A DNA stretch of 39,737 nucleotides from Apostichopus parvimensis (lineage: Eukaryota > Echinodermata > Holothuroidea > Aspidochirotida > Stichopodidae). Where the stretch lies: assembly GCA_000934455.1 (NCBI GenBank), contig KN887822.1, positions 7,043-46,779 on the forward strand, written 5' to 3'. The notes below the pieces were generated by a model. It saw only the letters and a list, made by a program, of their open reading frames with translations, searched no databases and was not told the DNA's origin. Shown here piece after piece: positions 1 to 9,026 of the stretch. A program made the translations under genes and the position numbers. Numbering within the stretch: position 1 is the first letter of the stretch; each line of letters opens with the position of its first letter.

Positions 1-775
1 CCCCCCACCCCAATCATCAGGCCTTAGCTACGTCCCTGTGTCCAACACGTAACACACTAATGGACTTTATCGATACTCATTGACGAACCACATCTTCTTT
101 ATTCGAAACAAGTTTATAACAATAGAGAGAGATTAATGCTATTCAATTGGTGCATTTACTATCATATTACGACAAGATGTTTACGCTATGTGAGCAGTCC
201 AGAATTCACAGTGAACGTTTAGCTTTTTAATCGGCTTCCGGTAACACGTATCAAGCACTCAATTGATGACTATATAACGACGAAAAGACATTAAGCACAT
301 GGACATTAATATCCTCTTACTTGAGGTACGTGTGTGAGGCTCATTTGCATCCATTGTTATCATTTGCTGTAAAATAAACTTTGCAACCTTTTTTCGCAAT
401 CTGGGAAATCAAACTCGACCGCTTCGAGGAAATTTAACTTAAGGTCCCTGAAAAAGCACCGTGTTATGGTATCCCCTCGGTAGGACCATGCAGGGACGAT
501 TATATAAGAAAACCCCTTTCATAGATTCCAAATGAGAAAAATAGAAGACTATAAATTAAATTCGTTGACAATTCGTTACTTGATAGTGGATCGATCCAGT
601 TATGTTTTTGTATTACGTTTGTTTGGTAAAGTAACGCAAACCCGGTCACGTTGTGGTTCCAAGCGAAACCATTATCTTCTTAGAAGAGCCTTAGTTAAGG
701 TAGCAGAAGCACACCCAACCATTAACAGGTGTCTATGTGATAGAGATGAACGACATACCCCCAAAGGGTAAGAAC
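1..775. other. intergenic sequence, no gene recognised
   Basis: Ordinary AT-rich sequence. A 79-codon open frame at 532-771 on the plus strand matches no family I recognise and has no supporting splice or domain context, so it is not called as a gene. The last 8 bases (768-775, GTAAGAAC) are the left target-site copy of the following transposon. Confidence 0.6.
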
Positions 776-1795
776 CAGGGGCGTCGTGCGAAAATAAATT
801 TTTTGGGGGGGGGGCCCGTGAGCAGGTGATGACTATCTAAGCGGAGCGCCACCACGGGTTGGCGCACAGCGTACAAAAAAAATTTTCGTCTGGCAGACCC
901 CTCAGATTGCAGGAAACAGCACTTCCCGTGCTTTATGGCAGTAAGCAACACCCCTAAAATTGATCAAAATTTCCGGCAATTTTTTCTCGAAGGAAGTGAT
1001 CGCCATTTATTCCTCAGTTTACCAATTCCTCGTCTCCCAGAAGCGCCCAAAATTTAAGAAATCGAAACATTTTTGTGTTGGCTGATCCATGATCGCCGCC
1101 CATGCCCGTGAGACGTGGTGACTGGGTAAAGAAAAAGCTATGCCGTTTGAAAACATGGGCAGAAAAAGCGAAAGTAGCGAAACCTAAGGTAAAACGTGCG
1201 ATAACGAAGTGATTATTTTCCAGGTTAATTGTGACTGTATTTGAAATGATTATTATTATTCATTTTTTTCGAAACTACCTATCAGATCATGAGGAAAATT
1301 TATCCTGGTGGACCTTTTAGCAAACTGATTGCATTACTTAAGAAGAAGTTCACATGGAGTCCCATAATCTCTGTTCACTACATTTATCTTAACTTTCCGA
1401 ACTTTGTTACAGGCTTAGAAAACAATTAAAAAATTTGCCATTTCTTCATGGAAAATTGACTGACTTTGGCAAAGGTAACGGGTTGCACTTACTCTGGGAC
1501 TACGTATATATAATATTGTTCAACGATGGCAGCGTTGATGGCACATTTGGTTCATTAGTAATCAACCAGTAATTATTTAACTGTTTCGATTGACTGAATA
1601 TCAACAATTAACAACTATTGACCAAGCAGTCAACAGAAGCCCCATTTCTCGTAGGCCCTACAAGAAATTCAGTTGCTGACACTGTTCGAAAACACTTTTT
1701 TTTTTTTAAATTATGACAAAATTTTATGACACCTTTGACATAATTTGGGGGGGGGGGCCTGTACCCCCCGGGCCCCAATGGGCACGACGCCACTG
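776..1795. mobile_element. non-autonomous hAT-like DNA transposon, 1,020 bp
   Basis: The element begins CAGGGGCGTCGTGC and ends GCACGACGCCACTG, which are near-perfect inverted copies with the CAG...CTG ends usual for many hAT elements. It is flanked by a perfect 8-bp direct repeat GTAAGAAC (768-775 and 1796-1803), the target duplication size typical of hAT transposons. No transposase frame is visible inside, so it would need enzyme from elsewhere. G-runs lie near both ends (about 805-815 and 1747-1757). An internal stretch near 825-885 (centre CTAAGCGGAGCGCCACCACG) also occurs inverted in the element at 28798-29160. Confidence 0.85.
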
Positions 1796-1803
1796 GTAAG
1801 AAC

Positions 1804-4800
1804 ATATTTATTCCACCCTGCAGGAAAATAGCAACTTAAAAGTTCTTTGACAGACGAAGGTGATAGCTTGAACAAATCAAAATTTTACAGACCGATTCTC
1901 ATTTGCATTGATTTTTATAGACTTATTATTTATTGCAGTACTAACTTTCCGTTATAAAGTTGGCTTCCCAAAATAATAGTGGGTCGAACATGTTGAATTT
2001 CTGAGCATGTACCTAATAAGTTATGCTTTCAATGTTTTCAGTGTCATGTGTGTAAATTCTGCTTGAAAATGGGGGAAAAAAGAAGGAAAAATGAAAAGAA
2101 AAAAAGAAAAAAGAATAGCTAAAGGAATAACCATGTTTGCACCTCATGGCAACACTTTGTCATCATGACCTGACAAAATGACACACTCATGACACAAATT
2201 TTAATCTTGATATCTCCCAAATATTTCGATTTATTCCTTGAAATGACAACGTTTTAAAAGTTCAACAGACTATTTTAATCTCAAAATATCAACTTTCTTG
2301 AAACTTCGGGATAATGATATAATTAGGTAGTACTCAACAAAGTAGGGGAGTGCATGAGGGTATAACGAAAGGTCCAAATAAACTGTTGAATGATTTCGGT
2401 GTTTTCCTCAAACTTTCGACCTTTCATTAAAGTTTTAAGGAAAATGCCAAAATATCCACGGACTTTGGTAGGCCTATGACAAAACACAAAATGATAATTT
2501 GACGGTTAGCTAGCTATCAATTTCCTCGTAGAAATGAAACCGGGCATTGCTTTTACGTCGGTATACCAATGTGCAATGCAGTCATACTTGTTACGCTGAC
2601 TCGAATTTTCAATGATTTTAGCAGCCTGGGTTATTATTACACATGTTTAGACATGGCAAAACAAAAAGTGACGGATAAATCCACACCTCAGCTCCCCCTT
2701 CTCCGTCGGTCCTGGAGAAGGTGAATAACCGGCCCAGCGATTATAGTAGGCTATATATAGAATTGTTCAAACGGGTGCAGAAAAGTGTGATGCAAAGTCA
2801 TTCCTAGTAAACGGAAATGCTTCGAACGCTTGAGCTTTTGTGATGGATGTTATGTTTTTATGTAACGTTGAACCTTCGTGGTTCACGATCCACACGCTTA
2901 TGGTTGTCTGAATAATTCTTGCGTCACATTTTGGTTCATTCTCCTCCTTTAGTTTCGACCTCTAACGACTGTGTTTAGTACATTGGCTCCATATAATCGC
3001 CAATACACACGCTTTGTCTTTATTATTAATTACTTGCAGTGAGTTTATGTATACCTTACACACACTTGCCTCATCGATGATAGATGCCATTCATTTGATC
3101 CCGACGATTTGAGCAAATAGCACGTAGGCAGTGTCTGGCTGTAACGTTACCACTCATCTCATGTCTCTAAACTTAATAAAAAAAATAATTAAAAACCGCC
3201 GAGCTATAAGTCGATCTAAGTTCCATTGTATCTGTAGGACAGACATTCTAGCTGAAGTTAAAGATTAAAGATCAGGTTGTAAATGCTGTCAACGTTTGCC
3301 TAAACAAAGTCCCGAAAAGCATGGTTATATTAAAATTTAGACGAGTAGTGATATGAAGTTGTATATGAAGTCTCGAAAACAAGAAGAAATAAACAACACT
3401 GAGACGGTGAAGCTCCCACTGAAAACTCCCACTTTTCATAATCCACTGCACATGTATTTATGTGATATACGGGTTTTTGTTTGTAACATTTGATATGAAC
3501 TGGAATCATAATGAACAGATTAGTATTTTTTTTATTTAAGTTTAGTCAGGCAGGAATGAAGAACTCTTCATTTCTTTGCATTTCATCTTTTATTTTTTTT
3601 GTCTTATCATTGTTATTGGACCATCTTCCTTATCGATTTTTGTTTCCTTTTCTATTTCTTCTTTTCAACTGCAACCGTTAAGCAGTTGACGTTCATCAGT
3701 TAAAGTGAATGAACTATGTAGTCTAACACACCGACTATTAGAACAGTTCCATCAGATGTAACACTAAACTCAACGGGACTCAGTAAGACATTTTATGGCC
3801 CTCAGATGACATGTTAACAACGCATATAACAAATGTGTCAAGCACAGATGGTGCTCAATGTCATCCAACGATGCTCTCTGTTGTTTATATGATATTAATA
3901 AGAACATTGTGTTTTGGCTGAATTATTAAAATTGATAGAAGAGTTGATTAACTTTAACCTTTAGATATGCAGTGAGGAAGTGACGTCATCATCAATGTTA
4001 GCCTTCAAATACCTATCCAGAGATTTAGCATATTTTAATGCTAAAGATTTTGAGAAACCGGAGTAGCTATATATTGTAACACTATCAGCACTCTCTTTTT
4101 CTTTTATTATCAAGACAAAAAATTCTCCCTAAAGTTATCATTCAAGGTCTTAAAGACGATCCCTTTATATCATCTTACAGTATCCTGAATCTTCCCAACG
4201 GACAGTCAAGATGGTGCAGCGACGTCAGGGGAACAGAATTGTCCGTTGCAAGTGATATCGACCCGGTTAAAGCTGTCCGTAGTTAAAGCAGCCCTTTGAG
4301 TAAATGTTGATAGTTATTGCCCCTGTTGCTTCTCCCTCGTATCCTCAAACCAACCCCCTGCCCCACTCACTCCACCCCATCCCCTCTAAAAAATAACTTT
4401 TGTTTTGAGACTGCTCATAACGATTGCAAATATAGGAGAGAAATTGATGGTTGATGAATATTGGCATCAACCTCCCAACACCCATAGGTAATGTTCGGCC
4501 CCCTTGTGTAACACATGCTGAACTTTACTCCGCAATTCCATAGTATATTACTATCGTATGGAAATATGATGCGCGAGAGTTATCAACTATATATAAAATA
4601 CCAAACACCCACACCATTTGCTTTTACTGCCTACGCTTTCGTCAGTTTGTAGTAACAAGTGGTTCTGATATATAAAAACATATACATAAGTACGTAGGGA
4701 CTAAGTATATCAGCTGCTGATATACCATTTGCTGGTTTCTTATTAACTCGGCGAAAGTATTGGAATCATGACCAGTTCCCCAGGGTGGATAAGTACTTGT

Positions 4801-5156
4801 ATCCATGTCGGATTTCGGAAACGAGCAATTTTCTGAGCAAAAGAAGGGGCCAGAATGATACAAGCTGTCATTATATCTCAGAGGAAACAACCAACCAACA
4901 ACAACCATATTTCCGTTAGTTCACATTTATGACATTCTTTTTGCCTACTGACACGAATAGTTGTACAGAGAAAGGAGACGGGGAGGGGGGTGTGTATGGG
5001 GGGAGGGAGAAGATATTAGAGAACGTCTGTCAACCTCACCATTCCCAACTGTTATTCAAAAACGTTTGGTATGTTATTGAGATGCTTTTTAGCAAATAAC
5101 TTGAAGATGACTCGACCTATCTATAACCGCTTCGAAATGTAAAGCCTGGTTAATAT
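1804..5156. other. intergenic sequence, no gene recognised
   Basis: I see no exon or known domain here. It contains a polypurine run at about 2068-2118, T-rich stretches at 3525-3660, and a G-rich run at 4980-5007 with four G-tracts. An 88-codon open frame on the minus strand at 4642-4908 looks moderately protein-like but matches no family I know and has no clear splice partners. Confidence 0.55.
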
Positions 5157-6224
5157 TATACAACTAATGAATGGTTATGAGTGCAATAGTGCAAATATTT
5201 CATGAGTTGAAAGATGTAATTTTTTCCATTCAACGAGGCGCAGCCGAGTTGAATGGAACAAATTACATCTTTCAACTCATGAAATATTTGCACTATTGCA
5301 CGAATGGAAACCAGGCGCGTAGCCAGGATTTGTTCATGGGGGTGTTTTGCTGGAGACTGACATGGGAGGAGGGTCTAAGGGGAGGGGTGGAAATGGAATT
5401 TTAAGGCCTCTAGATGCTAAATGGTGCAATGTTTGAGCTCAAATTATGCAAAAGAATATTGATAATTATTTTGTGGAATAATTCTATTCACATCAGAAAA
5501 GTGTAATCCTATATAGATTCAATTATTGATGCAAGGAAAATGCGAACCTAAAGAGATACCTTTCTCAATATATATAATTTACAAGCAACTAGGTTCAACT
5601 TCAACTCAAAAGTTTGAACTGTAAGAAGGATAATTTGGGGAATCAGAGATAAAAAGATCAAGGGAATTGCGGACCTATAGAGTTCCCCTTCGTTTGGACT
5701 GTAGAAGTCTGTTGACAAGCAAACTGGGAACCCAAAGAGTTAACGGTACTCTCACATCATTGATTTTGGCATATTTGGTATTTGGTTCTCTTTTTAGAGT
5801 CTCACTAAAAGTACAGCTAAAATCCCATTAGTGAGGCCCGGAGGAGGGTGCGATAATTATCACTAGCGTATATCTCTCCAAGTCACTGGTGTTTTCTGCA
5901 TATATTTTTGGGGGGCACTTGGGCCATGGGGGGTGTTTGAACACCCAAAACACCCCCCTTGGCTACGCGCCTGATGGAAACCATTCATTATTTGTTTTAT
6001 ACAACACCTTCAAATTTGGATATATTTGGATGTAAAATGCACTCATGCATGCAACAGATTGTTTTAAACAGACAGGTTTCTCTGCTCTCTTACCATTGAA
6101 AAAAGTGCTATCAATAAAGTATAGCCCATGGTTCTATTTCATAGAGTGCAATAGAGCGGATTTTGCATGCAATCGACGAGCAATTGACCAATCAAATGGC
6201 CGGAATATAATTAGGTGTTGTATA
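5157..6224 (+). mobile_element. MITE with long internal hairpin, copy 1 (interrupted)
   Basis: The ends are TATACAAC (5157) and GTTGTATA (ending 6224), an inverted pair compatible with a TA target duplication. Near the left end is a long near-perfect inverted repeat: an arm from 5180 (GTGCAATAGTGCAAATATTT) is mirrored by one ending at 5301, around a loop GAGGCGCAGCCGA. The right part (about 5974-6224) matches copies at 17733-18115 and 19979-20298. The element is split by an inserted hAT-like transposon at 5312-5973. It has no coding capacity; the open frames inside it are repeat sequence. Confidence 0.85.
5312..5973. mobile_element. hAT-like element nested in the MITE, 662 bp
   Basis: It starts CAGGCGCGTAGCCA and ends TGGCTACGCGCCTG, perfect 14-bp inverted ends. 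The flanks carry a perfect 8-bp direct repeat ATGGAAAC (5304-5311 and 5974-5981), which in the uninterrupted copy at 17733-18115 is present once. That gives both the insertion boundaries and the order of events: the MITE came first, this element second. No transposase frame is visible. Confidence 0.9.
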
Positions 6225-7757
6225 ATACATTCTGACACATAAAGTACGAAGTCGACGCTAAAACTCCGATTCTCATGGACATTGTGGTCGCCTTTTCTAG
6301 TATCTATTTTACTTAGTCTTACTTTTACGTCACTTTAGTTGAATAACTAGTTTATTTTAAGCTTACGTAGAATTCTATTTCATTTCAGAAGAATTCGGCT
6401 TCACTAAAGCTAAATAGTATTTCACTTTTGTAGAATGCATATAATCTGCTGTGGATATGGCGTATCACTTCATTTAAGTATTAAAAAGAAAGATTCCTAT
6501 TATTGTTTAGCTTAAGTGCGTTATTAACATTTTGCAAGAAACCTTGCCAATTACCGCGGTGCCGTTTGCAGATGATATAATTATTATTTGTACTGCTGTT
6601 GCAAACATATGAAATCCTGACCAGCAGCGCCTATTAAATTCAAGGTCATTTTTTATCATGTATAATGTACTCTATATCCAAGGATAACTTACTGATGTGT
6701 GTGATATTCAGTGATAGACCTTAGTAACATTCCATGTGATTCTTTGCCATTTATTTGATACATTGATCATTACAATTAAGCGTGTGTCAGTATTGCTCTC
6801 TGCTTTGTCGTATTTAGGCCGATATAGTCAGACAACAGTCTTTTGTCAAGTTCAACATTAGGATACATTTGTGAAATAATCATCCATGACAACGACTATA
6901 CATGCGGTAATGACGTAGGAAGGTACTTTTGAGGGGGGGGGGGGGGCTGAAGACTGATGGCCGGCCTGGGGGAGGGGTCTAAGGGGAGGATTTTTTTGGC
7001 ATTTCCAGGTGGCCTCAGATGCAATTTGTGCAATATAGCACACTTCAACACCCACTCCATTTTGTAAATAATTTTGCATTTTCACCTGGCCTTAGATGCA
7101 ATTTGGTGCTCCAAATGAGATTTTTTTTTCTCATTTGGAAATGAAAAAGGGGTTTTCTGACTTGCGGAGCGGGGGGGGGGGGGGGGTATGATACTTCCGC
7201 CCCACCATAGTTTTCACTGGGGGCTGGTGCCCCCCAGCCCCCCCCGGTTCCTACGCCCTTGCATCCACTTGTTACTACTACCAGTAGGTCAGACAAAGTT
7301 TTGCCATCTATTTCAAATTATTCCAGAAAACTTTTCGTCATTTCTTTTCGAATTTACCACCTTTGAAATGTTCATATGGACAGGCGAAATATACAAGGGC
7401 TAATAACACGCAAAGTGTCACCAACTTGAAGTTTCGTAATACAGTACGGAGTAAAAAAGTTGAATGGTGATGCTGCCGACCAATAACGACGAATTTAAGG
7501 TGATAAGGTCGAATCATAAGGTCCCGAGTTCGAGTCACTCCAAGATTAATGTATGTCGTCCATTTACAGAGTTGTTTACAATTGACAATTCATAATCATG
7601 GACGTTAATTTATATGAATCTAAGAGACTGACTTCGGTCAGCTTGCGGCTTTGATAAGCCAATGAGGCTTCTTCACGAGTTCCTGCTTGCAGGAGGATCT
7701 AAAACAATCTATACAATTTCGAATGTGCGCAGTTGACGCACTAACCGGCGTCGTTTA
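6225..7757. other. intergenic sequence with degenerate repeats
   Basis: No gene recognised. At about 6913-7258 there is a G/C-run-rich segment bounded by GACGTAGGAA on the left and TTCCTACGCC on the right, probably an old hAT-like element with decayed ends and no clean target duplication. At about 7480-7545 a stretch with CGAGTTCGAGTCACTCC resembles a tRNA T-arm/B box and may be a SINE fragment. Confidence 0.4.
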
Positions 7758-7866
7758 TACGGAGTGCCAATTGTTTCAAAACATGTCCAAACTGAAATCA
7801 ACATGCCCAATCTGAAATCGACACGTTCAAACTGAAATCAACATGTCCAATATTTGGCACTCCGTA
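7758..7866. repeat. 109-bp hairpin micro-element with internal 20-bp repeats
   Basis: A perfect 13-bp inverted repeat, TACGGAGTGCCAA (7758-7770) and its complement (7854-7866), bounds a loop made of about three and a half copies of a 20-bp unit (AACATGTCCAAACTGAAATC, with variants). It looks like a miniature mobile element or a mobile element's end. Its right edge lies 37 bp from the next palindromic element. Confidence 0.7.
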
Positions 7867-7903
7867 GTTTTAAGGAATGTGAACGCAGAAACAGTGGACA
7901 GAT

Positions 7904-8655
7904 ATGACAAGCCACATGTGCAATAATAATAAACCGAGTTTATCGCCGTTAAACTTTGTTTTTCGATCGATAAACTGGGTTTATTGACTGGATAACCGTG
8001 TTTTTTGCGATAAACTCAGTTTATCGAGCGCAAAGCAGAGCTGTTAAAAAAGTGAGGTCTCTAAATCGATAATCTAAGTTTTTCCAGTAGAATGATAAAC
8101 TAATTTTATCAGATTTTCTTGAGGAACTATGCTTTTCGATTGAAAAACATAGTTCCAATCCGATAAACTCGGTTTATCGAATTATTGCACATGCGGCGTG
8201 CCATATCCAATTCGATAAACTCGGTTTATCGAGCGATAAACTGATTTAATCGATAAACTCAGTTTATCGATCGAAAAACAGAGTTAACGGCGATAAACTC
8301 GGTTTATCCAATTATTGCACATGTGGCGTGCCATATTATCGAATAGCTGTGTTTTTCGGTCGATAAACGAAATCTGGGGGGCTGAAATATCAAAAAACAG
8401 AGTTAATCGAATTGATAAACAGAGATTGTCGATAAACTTAGTTTAACGACCAAAAAACATAGTTCCCATTTGATAAGCTCGGTTTAACGCCGATAATCTT
8501 AGTTTATCGAGGTAACCCTGCTTTTCGCTCGATAAACTGAGTTTATCGCGAAAAACACGGTTATCCATTCGATAAACTGAGTTAATCTATCGAAAAATAG
8601 AGTTTAACGGCGATAAACTCGGTTTATCGAATTAATGCACATATGGCTTGCCATA
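7904..8655. mobile_element. foldback element built of GATAAAC palindromes, 752 bp
   Basis: The two ends are long inverted copies: the left reads ATGACAAGCCACATGTGCAA, the right is its mirror ending GGCTTGCCAT, and the similarity continues inward for roughly 80 bp. A 7-bp direct repeat GACAGAT flanks it (7897-7903 and 8656-8662). The body is a dense series of palindromes of the type GATAAACTCGGTTTATC (8009, 8162, 8214, 8252, 8292, 8531, 8612), with decayed relatives between them. The right-end module recurs internally at about 8161-8206 and 8288-8336 in the same orientation. No coding capacity. It ends 347 bp before the QRSL1 start codon. Confidence 0.8.
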
Positions 8656-8733
8656 GACAGATCGGAGAATTGGAATGTATACAAAATGTAGCTACAGTTT
8701 CGTGCAGGATACCCCTTTCACCTTTGACCAGTA

Positions 8734-8919
8734 TTGCGCAATATGCTGTCGATAAAAAGAACTTCTGATGAAGAGCCATGCATGTTCCGGTTCAAAAATA
8801 AAGGTGAAAGCGAATTGACGGTTCAGCTGAGTTGCGGCCAGATTGGTGTACTGAACACAAGTAGTCCACCAAATCTAGCGCTGTCATCTACTGATAAGAA
8901 AGCGATAGATTTTCTGTAA
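8734..8919 (+). other. short open frame upstream of QRSL1, function unknown
   Basis: An open frame of about 60 codons ends 83 bp before the QRSL1 ATG; a start ATG lies at 8743. Its composition is fairly protein-like (charged, no low complexity), but I recognise no family. It could be an upstream open frame in the QRSL1 5' leader, part of a separate transcript, or chance. It lies in the proximal promoter/leader interval between the foldback element and QRSL1 exon 1. Confidence 0.25.
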
Positions 8920-9002
8920 TGCAGAAACGAACGTAGCCCAAAGGACAACTTTTACGATTCAATTTTCCGATCTTTTCATCGGCTAGCCATTTTTGCAGGA
9001 AC

Positions 9003-9026
9003 ATGTTACGACTTGGGATGAGAGAG
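9003..9026 (+). CDS. QRSL1: QRSL1 exon 1 (24 nt)
   Basis: This tiny exon encodes MLRLGMRE and ends GAG before a GTACTG donor, phase 0. The start has A at -3. Joined to exon 2 (LAKELRSGE...) it aligns without gaps to the human QRSL1 start, which is why I chose it over any ATG in the longer open frame before exon 2. Confidence 0.85.

Noticed and set aside
532..771. 79-codon plus-strand frame
   Set aside because: No recognisable domain, no splice context, and it ends at a transposon border. Chance is more likely than a gene.
4642..4908. 88-codon minus-strand frame
   Set aside because: Composition is plausible, but no family, start context or splice partner could be found.
6913..7258. A fourth hAT-like element
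   Set aside because: Ends resemble each other (GACGTAGGAA and TTCCTACGCC), but no matching 8-bp flanking repeat is found, so it is kept only as a degenerate repeat in the region description.
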